A stretch of DNA of 64,000 bases from JAJXSS01 sp964547135. Its GTDB lineage: Bacteria; Planctomycetota; Phycisphaerae; Phycisphaerales; Phycisphaeraceae. The notes beneath the pieces are model-generated. The model was not told the DNA's origin. It saw nothing but the letters and a program-made list of their open reading frames with translations, and ran no database searches. Location of the stretch: contig CAZJMK010000002.1 in the NCBI GenBank assembly GCA_964547135.1, positions 62,001 to 126,000 of the forward strand. Reading direction: 5' to 3'. This document shows, piece by piece, positions 43,540 through 51,635 of the stretch. How positions within the stretch are numbered: position 1 is the first letter of the stretch; the number at the start of each line of letters is the position of its first letter. The position numbers were made by a program, and so were the translations under genes.

Positions 43540-44394
43540 TCACGCCTGCGTCGGCAGATCATGCGGCTGCCAACCGGTTTCATGGGTGATGGTGGATACA
43601 TCCACCAGGCTGGTGATGGTTTCCGCCGGTTTTTTCAGCGGTACGCCGGCGTAGAGCGTTTGCAGAAACAACGGGACAGCCGACGGTTCCACGCGACTGA
43701 CCGTCGGCAGATAGACCCGATGCCCCGGCAAATCGGCACGTAACACCGCCTCGACCAACCGCGCCACGTCGTTGTAACTCAGGTAGGCAAACCCCTGAGC
43801 CATGCGTGCGGTGTCGCGGGGCAAGGTCAACGGCGGCACCTGGCTGATATACGGCTTGGGTTCGACGATCGCCGGCCAACGGATCGAGATGCACTGAATC
43901 GGGTGATGCGTTACAAACTTTTCCAGCATCTGTTCGCTGAGGTATTTCGACAGGGCGTAAGGGTTGGTTGGGTTGGCTGGGCTGTCGCTGTCCAGGGGCA
44001 GGTAGGCGGGGCTGGGCGTGGGGACATCGGCTGGGTGGCGGTAATACTCGCCGGCGATCACCTGAATCGAACTGGCGAAAACTATTTTGCTCAGCTTTTG
44101 GAGGATCGCGCCGTAAAAGACGTTGGCGTTCATGTGCAGGTTTTCCTGCATCGTGGCCAGTGCCCCGATATGTTTACGCGGACCGGCATGATTGCCCAGA
44201 TGCACCACCATCGACGCCCCTTCCAGCAGCGTTTGCACTGCCTCGGCGTCCAACAGGTTCACCACTCGCAGCGGCACCGGGCAGGTGTCGTTCGGGTTCA
44301 CATCCGTAGGGATGACTTCCAAACCACTTTGCAACAGATGACGGGTCACCACACTGCCCAGCCGACCTGCTGCGCCGGTCACAACCACTTTCAT
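43540..44394 (-). CDS. NAD-dependent epimerase/dehydratase (SDR), copy 2
   Basis: A 284-residue extended SDR. 'VVVTGAAGRLGSVVTRHLL' is the nucleotide-binding motif, 'SMVVHLGNHAG' and 'KIVFASSIQVI' follow, and Y-x3-K is in 'NPYALSKYLSEQML'. The pattern is close to uronate dehydrogenases and related sugar epimerases. ATG 44394 with AAGGA 9 bases upstream is the start; longer in-frame extensions run into repeat DNA. It is a paralogue of 37797-38660. Both are close to the LacI island, so they may serve related substrates. Confidence 0.82.
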   Translation of the reverse strand: MKVVVTGAAGRLGSVVTRHLLQSGLEVIPTDVNPNDTCPVPLRVVNLLDAEAVQTLLEGASMVVHLGNHAGPRKHIGALATMQENLHMNANVFYGAILQKLSKIVFASSIQVIAGEYYRHPADVPTPSPAYLPLDSDSPANPTNPYALSKYLSEQMLEKFVTHHPIQCISIRWPAIVEPKPYISQVPPLTLPRDTARMAQGFAYLSYNDVARLVEAVLRADLPGHRVYLPTVSRVEPSAVPLFLQTLYAGVPLKKPAETITSLVDVSTITHETGWQPHDLPTQA

Positions 44395-44522
44395 AAATAA
44401 TCGTTCCTTGTGCGGGCATGACCGCCACCCATCGACTGCCCAGGGTGCGTACATGATACCTTGGGGCTTGGTAGCTGGGAGCTGGGAACTGGAATTGCCG
44501 GCATAGATGCAGGTAGAGACGG

Positions 44523-44727
44523 GGCGCGTCAGGCCATCAAATGATTCTGAGCCGCGAACGGCAGTCGAGTTATTCAGAGCCGCGAACGGCAGTGAGCGGG
44601 TGTATTTGAAACACCACGCGCGATTCAGAGCCGTGCGTGGTAACGAGCGGTGTATTGGAAGAACCACTCGCTTCCGCTCGTGGCTCTGATCTACACCGAT
44701 GTCCGCTCGTGGCTCAGAGCAACACCA
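44523..44727. repeat. CAGAGCCGCGAACGGCAG repeats in both orientations
   Basis: At least three direct copies (44527, 44577 and 44624, the last degenerate) and two reversed copies (GCTCGTGGCTCTGA at 44676 and GCTCGTGGCTCAGA at 44705). The set can fold into alternative hairpins. It occupies the gap upstream of the second epimerase gene and may end neighbouring transcripts. Confidence 0.75.
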
Positions 44728-44754
44728 GTCACTTTGGCGGGGCTTTCCCGGCGC

Positions 44755-44890
44755 TTACTCATGAACTGACATCAACTTGGCGGCAAAATCACCGCGCTTC
44801 ACCGCTGAACTGAACGCGATTTCAGTGGAAAACTTGTCCCGGAACGCACCCCGGCTGGACCGGGGTCCAAAGTTTTTGCATCCTGTCGTT
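44755..44890 (-). pseudogene. Possible gene remnant of unknown origin
   Basis: Minus-strand reading gives 'CKNFGPRSSRGAFRDKFSTE' followed by 'IAFSSAVKRGDFAAKLMSVH' and a TAA at 44755. The stretch has protein-like composition but no start codon and no recognisable domain. It may be the tail of a lost gene or part of a dispersed repeat. Confidence 0.25.
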
Positions 44891-44965
44891 TTGCCTTAAA
44901 TCATCACAATTCCGAGGTTTACCAACGTTGAGAAAAAAAGCACAAGATTTGGTGTTAGAAACCTA

Positions 44966-44993
44966 TTGCATCCACAATCAATGGTGGTATTAT
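44966..44993 (+). promoter_or_regulatory. Sigma-70-like promoter upstream of dcd
   Basis: TTGCAT (44966-44971) and TATTAT (44988-44993) are 16 bases apart in an AT-rich patch. The dcd start is about 245 bases downstream, so the leader would be long; a 22-residue hydrophobic reading frame (45017-45085) lies within it. Confidence 0.4.
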
Positions 44994-45239
44994 CCATAGT
45001 CGCGTTGGTTGTGGGCATGATCGTTTTCGTAGTTATCTTTTTGGGTCGGTTGACCTTTATGGTGGGTCTAGGTTCTTTGGCTTGATGACCAATACGTGAT
45101 GCCTTGTGGCGAGGGAAACCGGATTGCAGGCATCAAAAGACCTTGCGTCCCGACAGGGGCGGATGTTTTGTCGTGGGTTGGTGGAATGGCGGAGTTGGGC
45201 ATTGGCGGCAGAGGGCATTGCGTTACAGGGAGTTTGGAA

Positions 45240-45824
45240 ATGGGCGTTTTATGTGACACGCAGATTCGTGAATTGGTGAGCATCGAACCTTTTGAAAGCA
45301 ACGTCAAACGTCCGGGGAAAATTTCCTTCGGCGTGTCCAGTTACGGGTACGACGTGCGCGTCGGCAACATCTTCAAAATATTCACCAACGTTTCGCCCAC
45401 CGGCAACCAGGCGATCGTCGATCCCAAAAACTTCACCGACGAATCGTTTGTCACCATCGATGCCACGGTCAACGCCAAGGGTGATGAATCGGGTTACGTC
45501 ATCATTCCGCCCAACAGTTTCGCCCTGGCGGAAACCGTCGAACATTTTGTGATACCGCGGGATGTGCTGGTGATCTGTGTGGGCAAATCGACCTACGCCC
45601 GTTGCGGGATCATTGTCAACGTCACGCCGTTGGAACCGGAATGGCGCGGCAAGGTGACGTTGGAAATCAGCAACACCACGCCGCTGCCGGCGAAGATTTA
45701 TGCGGGCGAAGGCATCGCCCAGATGATTTTTTTGAAAGCCGACCGGATTTGTGCCGTGTCGTACGCGGACAAACAGGGCAAGTATCAGGACCAGCGCGGT
45801 TTGGTGCTGCCGAAGGTGGATTGA
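45240..45824 (+). CDS. dcd: dCTP deaminase
   Basis: A 194-residue enzyme. 'DTQIRELV', 'SFGVSSYGYDVRVGN' and 'PPNSFALAETVEHFVIPRDV', then 'GKSTYARCGIIVNVTPLEPE' with the catalytic Glu region and 'GEGIAQMIF', are diagnostic. It deaminates dCTP to dUTP in pyrimidine deoxynucleotide supply; the bifunctional Dcd-Dut variant cannot be excluded. ATG 45240 with GGGAG 7 bases upstream gives the family N-terminus. nrdJ lies 1.5 kb downstream on the same strand, so nucleotide-precursor genes cluster loosely here. Confidence 0.93.
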   Translation: MGVLCDTQIRELVSIEPFESNVKRPGKISFGVSSYGYDVRVGNIFKIFTNVSPTGNQAIVDPKNFTDESFVTIDATVNAKGDESGYVIIPPNSFALAETVEHFVIPRDVLVICVGKSTYARCGIIVNVTPLEPEWRGKVTLEISNTTPLPAKIYAGEGIAQMIFLKADRICAVSYADKQGKYQDQRGLVLPKVD

Positions 45825-45830
45825 ACAAGA

Positions 45831-45960
45831 AGTGGCCGAGTGGCCGAGTGGCCGAGTGATTGTGATGCCTTGATGCAAGGCATTGAGGTTACAGGGGGGA
45901 CGGAATCGTCAGCAAGTAGGGTGGGTCAAGCGCGTTTGCGAGCGGACGCACCCGGAGAAA
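45831..45960. repeat. GTGGCCGA tandem and GCATTGAGGTTACAG unit
   Basis: GTGGCCGAGTGGCCGAGTGG tandem (45831-45858), then a unit related to those at 46550 and 47056 (hairpin TGCCTTGATGCAAGGCA, then 'TTGAGGTTACAGGGGGGACG', 45866-45914) and a TCAAGCGCGT...GAGCGG unit (45925-45955). They lie directly upstream of the toxin-antitoxin pair. Confidence 0.75.
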
Positions 45961-45983
45961 TGGTCAGGCAAAGGAGATTGGCC

Positions 45984-46211
45984 ATGCTCAAAACGTATAA
46001 AGCCAAAGTGGAACAGGGTGGGGTGATTCGTTTGACCGAACCGGCGGATTTGCCGCTCAACGCACAGGTGTATGTGTCGATTGTCGAAGATGAGGAAACC
46101 CTCGGCGGAATCCCCGTGACCATGCTGATGAGTGAAAAATCGCTGCGTGAATACTGGGACACCCCGGAGGAGGATGAGGCATGGAAAGACTTCCAAAACG
46201 GGGCGAAGTAG
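45984..46211 (+). CDS. Antitoxin of a MazF/PemK pair
   Basis: A 75-residue protein, 'LKTYKAKVEQGGVIRLTEPA' then 'DLPLNAQVYVSIVEDEE', resembling small DUF2281/AF2212-like antitoxins: a beta-hairpin DNA-binding start and an acidic tail ('TPEEDEAWKDF'). ATG 45984 has AAGGAG 7 bases upstream. It overlaps the toxin gene by 31 bases, which couples their translation. The acidic tail should wrap the toxin. Confidence 0.75.
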   Translation: MLKTYKAKVEQGGVIRLTEPADLPLNAQVYVSIVEDEETLGGIPVTMLMSEKSLREYWDTPEEDEAWKDFQNGAK

Positions 46212-46531
46212 TGTTTCTGCCGTTTCCGTTCAGCGATCTTTCAGCTTCGAAGAATCGACCGGTGTTGGTGCTTCAACCGACGAGCAAAGGCGACATGATT
46301 ACTTGCCAGATCAGCAGCAGAAATTACGCAGACCCGCAGGCAATTACGCTGGCGCCGACGGATTTTGCCCAAGGGGGTTTGCCTTTGGTGAGCTACGTGC
46401 AGACCGGCAAATTGTTCACCGCCCACGCCTCGTTGATGACCCGCCCGGCGGGAGTCGTTCGGCCCCAAGTATTGGAGGCAGTTATTGCGCGTGTGGTGGC
46501 ATTGTTGCAGGGGCGGTCAGTCAGCAGTTGA
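46181..46531 (+). CDS. MazF/PemK-family endoribonuclease toxin
   Basis: A 116-residue toxin: 'PKRGEVVFLPFPFSDLSASK' with 'NRPVLVLQP' is the PemK/MazF signature, followed by 'ITCQISSRNY' and 'SYVQTGKLFTAHASL'. These enzymes cleave mRNA at short sequences when the antitoxin is lost. It overlaps the antitoxin gene at its 5' end. Downstream lies a repeat that recurs 500 bases later. Confidence 0.88.
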   Translation: MERLPKRGEVVFLPFPFSDLSASKNRPVLVLQPTSKGDMITCQISSRNYADPQAITLAPTDFAQGGLPLVSYVQTGKLFTAHASLMTRPAGVVRPQVLEAVIARVVALLQGRSVSS

Positions 46532-46549
46532 TGGGGCGTTTTGGATTGA

Positions 46550-46602
46550 CGTTTAGCCTCGATGCTGTGCATCGAGGTCACAGAGGGGACGAAATCGTCA
46601 GT
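46550..46602 (+). repeat. GTTTAGCCTCGATGCTGTGC direct repeat, copy 1
   Basis: A 53-base unit with the hairpin CTCGATGCTGTGCATCGAG followed by 'GTCACAGAGGGGACGAAATC'. A virtually identical copy is at 47056-47109 and a diverged one at 45866. Together copies 1 and 2 bracket the small gene at 46676. Confidence 0.9.
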
Positions 46603-46675
46603 GGTAAGTCATCCTGATCTTCGTCGCGGATGACGAAGATCAGGCGTGGAAGCAATGGGAACAGGGGATCGGAAC

Positions 46676-47029
46676 ATGAGCCATCGAAAAAACAAACCGA
46701 TGCCGAGGTTAAGCAATCGTCAGCAAGAGAGTATGAATGATTTTTTCATCGCCATCATGACGCCGGTGATTCTGGCGGTGGAGGCGGCGGGGGGATTTGA
46801 TCAGGCTATAGCGCGGGGATTCCTTGGTGATATGCCGTTGGAATTGCAGGAAGCATATCGAATCAATGTGCCGGTAGCCAAGGGCGGAAGCTGCCAGGAA
46901 CCTGTGGCGTTGCCCAAATGGAACAAACTGTTTGCGTCCATGATGCAGGACCAGGAAACAAGGAATGAGTTTATCAAAATGCAGTTGGGCAAATCGGTGT
47001 TGGATGAGGTTGCCTCGCCAAGGTTATGA
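46676..47029 (+). CDS. Hypothetical protein
   Basis: A 117-residue protein, 'MSHRKNKPMPRLSNRQQESM' followed by a helical stretch 'NDFFIAIMTPVILAVEAAGG' and 'QDQETRNEFIKMQLGKSVLD'. No signal peptide and no known domain recognised. AGGGGA upstream of ATG 46676 supports translation. It is flanked by near-identical 53-base direct repeats, so it may have been moved as a unit. Confidence 0.5.
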   Translation: MSHRKNKPMPRLSNRQQESMNDFFIAIMTPVILAVEAAGGFDQAIARGFLGDMPLELQEAYRINVPVAKGGSCQEPVALPKWNKLFASMMQDQETRNEFIKMQLGKSVLDEVASPRL

Positions 47030-47055
47030 CCAACCGGCAGGCGTGGAAGAAGGGA

Positions 47056-47233
47056 ACGTTTAGCCTCGATGCTGTGCATCGAGGTCACAGAGGGGACGAA
47101 ATCGTCAGTAAGTGGCGTGGGTCAAGCGCGTCTTCGAGCGGATCCACCAATAAAGCAGGGCGAGTGAAAGACACGCCCTCACCCTAACCCCCGCCACGGC
47201 GAGGTCTTTCGACTCTCCCGGAGGGAGAGGGGA
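47056..47233. repeat. Direct repeat copy 2, CAAGCGCGT unit and CCCTCTCCC palindrome
   Basis: It holds the second copy of the CTCGATGCTGTGCATCGAG unit (47056-47109), a TCAAGCGCGTCTTCGAGCGG unit (47121-47140) and a CCCTCACC...CTCTCCC palindrome with the same 'CACGGCGAGGTCTTTCGA' insert as the 3550 copy (47175-47233). No gene is seen up to nrdJ. Confidence 0.85.
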
Positions 47234-47345
47234 CGGACATGCGGACGAAGATCAGGCGTGAAAAAACCAAGGATCGGGCGCAATACGGATCGGGCCAAAT
47301 ACAAACGCATCACAACAATCGTTTTTAACTCAGGGGCATGGCAGC

Positions 47346-50300
47346 ATGAAAATCGCACGCAAATTCACCCAGGCGGGACGAAGCGTTTTTGATCAGGTTC
47401 AATGGACCACGCGGACCAGTCGCATCACCAACCCGGACGGGTCGGTGGTGTTTGAAATGAAGGATGCGGAGATACCGGCTGGGTGGTCGCAACTGGCCAC
47501 GGACATCATGGTGAGCAAGTATTTCCGCAAGGCGGGCGTGCCGCAGACCGGGGCGGATGGCAAGGCTTTGCGCGATGCGTCGGGCAAGGTGGTGACCGGG
47601 CCGGAGAAGTCGGCCAGGCAGGTGATTCATCGCCTCGCCGGTTGCTGGCGGTACTGGGGTGAAAAGCACAACTACTTTGACAGTGCCGACGATGCCCAGG
47701 CGTTTTACGATGAAATTGCCTACATGATGCTCGAGCAGTTTGCCGCCCCCAACAGCCCGCAATGGTTCAACACCGGACTGGCGTTTGCCTACGGCATCAG
47801 CGGCCCGGCCCAGGGACATTGGATTGTCGATGCGGCCACGGGCGAAGTGAAACTGGCACCCGATGCCTACACGCACCCGCAACCTCATGCCTGCTTCATT
47901 CAGTCGATCGATGATGACCTTGTCAACCCCGGCGGAATCATGGACCTGTGGGTGCGCGAAGCCCGCCTGTTCAAGTACGGCTCAGGCACGGGTACCAATT
48001 TTTCACGCCTGCGGGGCGAAAACGAATCGTTGTCGGGCGGCGGGAAAAGTTCGGGGCTGATGAGCTTTTTGAAGATCGGCGATCGTGCCGCAGGGGCGAT
48101 CAAGTCGGGTGGAACAACCCGTCGGGCGGCGAAAATGGTGTGCCTGGATTTGGACCACCCGGACATCGAAGGCTTTGTGAACTGGAAGGTACGCGAAGAG
48201 ATCAAGGTCGCAGCCATGGTCGAGGGCATGAAGCACCTGTCCGATGATCAGCGCGGCATCGCCAACCGGCTGGGCTTGAAGCTCGATTACGATTTCAACG
48301 GCGAAAGCTACCAGACCGTCAGCGGGCAGAACTCGAACAACTCGGTGCGCATCAACAATGAATTTTTTCAAACCCTGGACCGCGACGGCACGTGGGATTT
48401 GAAACGGCGCACCGACGGCAAGGCGATCAAGCAACTCAAGGCCACGGAACTGTGGGAAGAAATTGCTTTTGCGGCATGGCGATGTGCGGACCCGGGCGTG
48501 CAGTACGACACGACGATCAACCAGTGGCACACCTGCCCGACTTCGGGACGGATCAATGCGAGTAACCCTTGTTCGGAATATATGTTTTTGGACAACACCG
48601 CCTGCAACCTGGCATCGTTCAACCTGCTCAAGTTTTACGATGCGGACAAGCGCACGTTCGATCTGGCGGGCTTTGAACATGCGACGGAGTTGTGGACCAT
48701 CGTGCTGGAAATCAGCGTGCTGATGGCTGCGTTCCCCAGCAGGGAAATCGCCCGGTTGAGCTATGAATATCGCACGCTCGGTTTGGGGTATGCCAACCTT
48801 GGCGCGATGCTGATGCAGGCGGGCATTGCCTATGACAGCGAACAGGGACGGGCGATTTGCGGGGCGATCACAGCGATACTCACCGGCGTGAGCTACCGCA
48901 CCAGCGCAAAAATGGCGGAGGAACACGGCCCGTTCCCTGGTTACTACAAAAACCGCGAACACATGCTGCGGGTGGTGCGCAATCATCGTCGGGCCGCGCA
49001 TGGTGTGGCCCGTGACAGTGCGATCGCCGGCAAGCAGACGTTGGGCGATTATGAACAACTGGACATCAAGCCCGTGCCGATTGACGGCCAGTACCTGCTT
49101 TCGGGTAACAATCTGGCCAACGCGGCGGACCTTTTGACTCATGCCAAACAGTCGTGGGACCAGGCATTGGAACTGGGCGTCAAGCATGGGTATCGCAACG
49201 CGCAGGTGACGGTGATTGCGCCGACGGGGACGATCGGGTTGTTGATGGATTGCGATACGACGGGGGTTGAGCCTGACTTTGCGCTGGTGAAGTTCAAGAA
49301 GTTGGCGGGGGGCGGATATTTCAAGATTGTCAATCAGTCGGTCAAGCCGGCGCTGGTGACGCTGGGGTATAACGAAGGTCAGATTCGTGACATTTTGAAT
49401 TACGTGATGGGGTATCTGACATTGGAAGTGCCTGTGCCGGACCGGATGGGCGCGACGTCGGGTTCGACGCAGAGTTTGCGGGAGTACCTCAAGGCCAGGG
49501 ATTTCACGGACGATGATTTGGCGAAGGTGGAAAATGCCTTGGGCGGGGCGATGGAGTTGGGTTTTGCGCTCAACGCCTGGACCTTGGGCAATGACTCGGT
49601 GAAACGGCTGCGGCTGGAAGGGAAGAAGGATTTCCTCAAAGCGCTGGGCTTGAATCGCAAACAGATTGACAAGCTCAATGAGCTGGTGTGCGGAACCGGG
49701 ACGGTGGAGGGGGCACCGCACTTGAAAGAGGAACATTGGTCGGTGTTTGATTGCGCCAACAAGTGCGGTCGCAAGGGGCAACGGTTTATCAGTGTGGACG
49801 GGCACATTCGCATGATGGCGGCCTCGCAGCCGTTTGTGAGCGGGGCGATCAGCAAGACGATCAACCTGCCCAACGAGGCGAGCGTGGCGGACATCAAGGC
49901 GGCGTATCGGCTGTCATGGGAATTGGGGTTGAAAGCCAATGCGTTGTATCGGGATGGTTGCAAACTCAGTCAGCCGCTCAATGCCTCCAGTGATGCCGCG
50001 GTGGATGATGTGGAGGATGAGGATGGGATCGCTGCGGGGAAAGAGGAAGTGGCCCAGCAGGTGGTGTCGGTGGCCCGTGAGGTTGCAGCCAGTGACGCAC
50101 TGACGAGCACCCCGGCAGGCAGCACGGCGAGCATGGCATCGGTGGAACGTATCGTGGAAAAAATTGTGCATCGGCCGATGCGTCGTCGTTTGCCCGACAC
50201 CCGGCGGAGTGTGACGCACAAGTTCAACATTGCCGGTCACGAGGGTTATTTGACCGTGGGGTTGTACGAGGATGGTCAGCCGGGCGAACTGTTCATCACC

Positions 50301-50987
50301 ATGGCCAAGGAGGGTTCGACCATCGGCGGGCTGATGGATTCGCTGGGCACGTCGATTTCGATTGCCTTGCAATATGGTGTGCCGCTCGAATCGCTGGTGG
50401 GCAAGTTCACGCATCAGCGGTTTGAGCCGGCGGGCATGACGCACAACCCGGACATTCCGTTTGCCAAGAGTCTGGTGGATTACATTTTCCGCTGGATGGG
50501 CATGGAGTTCATCGCTGGTTACCGGGATGCCAACGCCCCGGCCCGCGCCAATCGGGTGGTGTCACGACCGGCGGAGCCGAGCCTGGCACAGACCAAGGCT
50601 CAGGAAATTGCGGAGCATTCGAACAACACCTCCGGCAAGAGCAACGGGAACGGCAACGGTCAGGGCAAGGCCGCGGAAACGTGCAAGGACCCGGCCTGTG
50701 GCTGCGGCAGCGGCAGCGGATTGGAACGATTGAGCACCAGTGAATCGCCCCCGGCACCGGCACGTATCACGCTCAAGGAAACCACGCCCGCTCGGAGTGC
50801 CAACCCGGTTGGTGCAGCCACGGCGGTGAAGGAAGTGGCGGTGACGGAGACCAAGTCGGCGCTTCAGGATGCGATGCGTGACATGCAGTCGGATGCCCCG
50901 GCCTGTGACGTTTGCGGCACGATCACGGTGCGCAGCGGCACGTGCTACAAGTGCCTGAATTGCGGCAATTCGATGGGGTGCAGCTGA
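47346..50987 (+). CDS. nrdJ: Vitamin B12-dependent (class II) ribonucleotide reductase
   Basis: A 1213-residue enzyme. 'NSPQWFNTGL', 'PHACFIQSIDDDL', 'GSGTGTNFSRLRGENESLSG', 'NPCSEYMFLDNTACNLASFN' (the N-x-C-x-E radical and substrate site), 'VTVIAPTGTIGLLMDCDTTG' and 'VPVPDRMGATSG' are typical. The C-terminal end has a zinc-ribbon-like 'CDVCGTITVRSGTCYKCLNC', as in long NrdJ proteins; the low-complexity linker before it contains an 'SNGNGNGQGK' stretch. It reduces ribonucleotides using adenosylcobalamin, independent of oxygen. No cobalamin riboswitch was recognised in the repeat-filled upstream gap. Confidence 0.95.
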   Translation: MKIARKFTQAGRSVFDQVQWTTRTSRITNPDGSVVFEMKDAEIPAGWSQLATDIMVSKYFRKAGVPQTGADGKALRDASGKVVTGPEKSARQVIHRLAGCWRYWGEKHNYFDSADDAQAFYDEIAYMMLEQFAAPNSPQWFNTGLAFAYGISGPAQGHWIVDAATGEVKLAPDAYTHPQPHACFIQSIDDDLVNPGGIMDLWVREARLFKYGSGTGTNFSRLRGENESLSGGGKSSGLMSFLKIGDRAAGAIKSGGTTRRAAKMVCLDLDHPDIEGFVNWKVREEIKVAAMVEGMKHLSDDQRGIANRLGLKLDYDFNGESYQTVSGQNSNNSVRINNEFFQTLDRDGTWDLKRRTDGKAIKQLKATELWEEIAFAAWRCADPGVQYDTTINQWHTCPTSGRINASNPCSEYMFLDNTACNLASFNLLKFYDADKRTFDLAGFEHATELWTIVLEISVLMAAFPSREIARLSYEYRTLGLGYANLGAMLMQAGIAYDSEQGRAICGAITAILTGVSYRTSAKMAEEHGPFPGYYKNREHMLRVVRNHRRAAHGVARDSAIAGKQTLGDYEQLDIKPVPIDGQYLLSGNNLANAADLLTHAKQSWDQALELGVKHGYRNAQVTVIAPTGTIGLLMDCDTTGVEPDFALVKFKKLAGGGYFKIVNQSVKPALVTLGYNEGQIRDILNYVMGYLTLEVPVPDRMGATSGSTQSLREYLKARDFTDDDLAKVENALGGAMELGFALNAWTLGNDSVKRLRLEGKKDFLKALGLNRKQIDKLNELVCGTGTVEGAPHLKEEHWSVFDCANKCGRKGQRFISVDGHIRMMAASQPFVSGAISKTINLPNEASVADIKAAYRLSWELGLKANALYRDGCKLSQPLNASSDAAVDDVEDEDGIAAGKEEVAQQVVSVAREVAASDALTSTPAGSTASMASVERIVEKIVHRPMRRRLPDTRRSVTHKFNIAGHEGYLTVGLYEDGQPGELFITMAKEGSTIGGLMDSLGTSISIALQYGVPLESLVGKFTHQRFEPAGMTHNPDIPFAKSLVDYIFRWMGMEFIAGYRDANAPARANRVVSRPAEPSLAQTKAQEIAEHSNNTSGKSNGNGNGQGKAAETCKDPACGCGSGSGLERLSTSESPPAPARITLKETTPARSANPVGAATAVKEVAVTETKSALQDAMRDMQSDAPACDVCGTITVRSGTCYKCLNCGNSMGCS

Positions 50988-50994
50988 CCGGATG

Positions 50995-51144
50995 AAGTGG
51001 TCGAGTGGTCAAGTGGCCGAGCGGCCGAGTGAAAAACCAACCTGATCTTTGAAGACGAAGATCAGGCGTGGCAGAAGTGATTGACGCCGTGCCCTTCAGG
51101 GCCGGATGATCGGGAATTGATCCGGGGCTGAAGCCCTCGGCGTC
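50995..51144. repeat. GTGGCCGA tandem and GACGCCGAGGGC palindrome, copy 5
   Basis: GTGGTCGAGTGGTCAAGTGG-type tandem (50997-51030), a TGATCTTTGAAGACGAAGATCA hairpin-like unit with a relative at 46614, and palindrome copy 5 at 51082-51144 (inverted orientation). They follow the nrdJ stop and may act as its terminator region. Confidence 0.8.
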
Positions 51145-51167
51145 ATCAAGATTTGGAGGAGTAGCGC

Positions 51168-51272
51168 ATGGATGATTTTTGTGGAGGTGTTGGAACGCAG
51201 AGGCGATCAAGGATTGATCATGCCGCGCCACGGCTGGATGGACTCACCTCTGCGTTTCCCCTCCACCTTTGA
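51168..51272 (+). CDS. Short reading frame in a structured leader (34 codons)
   Basis: ATG 51168 has an excellent GGAGGAG 8 bases upstream, and 34 codons follow to TGA at 51272 ('MDDFCGGVGTQRRSRIDHAA...'). The frame coincides with a long hairpin (51181-51266). It could be a leader peptide, or the ribosome site could be fortuitous; composition gives no support for a stable protein. Confidence 0.25.
   Translation: MDDFCGGVGTQRRSRIDHAAPRLDGLTSAFPLHL
51181..51266 (+). ncRNA. Long hairpin, structured-RNA candidate
   Basis: GTGGAGG (51181-51187) plus GGAACGCAGAGG (51192-51203) pair with CCTCTGCGTTTCC (51247-51259) plus CCTCCAC (51260-51266), giving about 18 paired bases with one bulge. The apical part has a smaller GATCAAGGATTGATC hairpin. 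A strong terminator follows at 51478-51511, so the 51150-51511 stretch may be a separate leader or small RNA. It matches no class I know. Confidence 0.35.
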
Positions 51273-51477
51273 GTGAACGAATCGGAATGTGTGGTCGAAA
51301 ACGGAGAGGATCAAGCGGACCCTGGCATGGAGCCGCCGACGATTCGAGGTCGGAAAAGGTCACGGAGGATGTTGACAATGGATTGGATGCAGATGCGATC
51401 AAGTGGGTGGTGACGATTTGATGCAACTGTGATCGGCCAGGGTTGGCCACGGACCGCTTGCTTCTCCCTCCCTTATG

Positions 51478-51511
51478 CCCCTTTGGGACCCACCACCCAA
51501 GGGGGTTTTTT
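51478..51511 (+). terminator. Rho-independent terminator
   Basis: CCCCTTTGGG-ACCCACCA-CCCAAGGGGG followed by TTTTTT. It lies 125 bases upstream of the zinc-ribbon protein, so it ends a transcript from the 51.0-51.47 kb stretch or works as an attenuator. The hairpin GGCCAGGGTTGGCC (51434-51447) precedes it. Confidence 0.8.
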
Positions 51512-51635
51512 ATTGGGCACCAGTGCTCCGGTGCCGTATTCCAAAGAACCATGCGAATGGCGCTTACACCCTGCGAAGCATGATTACAATCAACCAAGCC
51601 AAGGCCCCCAAACCGATGACACAAGCGAGACGCCC

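Noticed and set aside
47234..47345. Cobalamin riboswitch upstream of the B12-dependent nrdJ
   Set aside because: The gap is short and mostly repeat; no B12-box-like segment is visible.
51150..51511. RNase P RNA or tmRNA, suggested by length and structure
   Set aside because: The conserved cores of either RNA (for example the RNase P CR-I segment or a tmRNA tag frame with CCA-ending acceptor) are absent.
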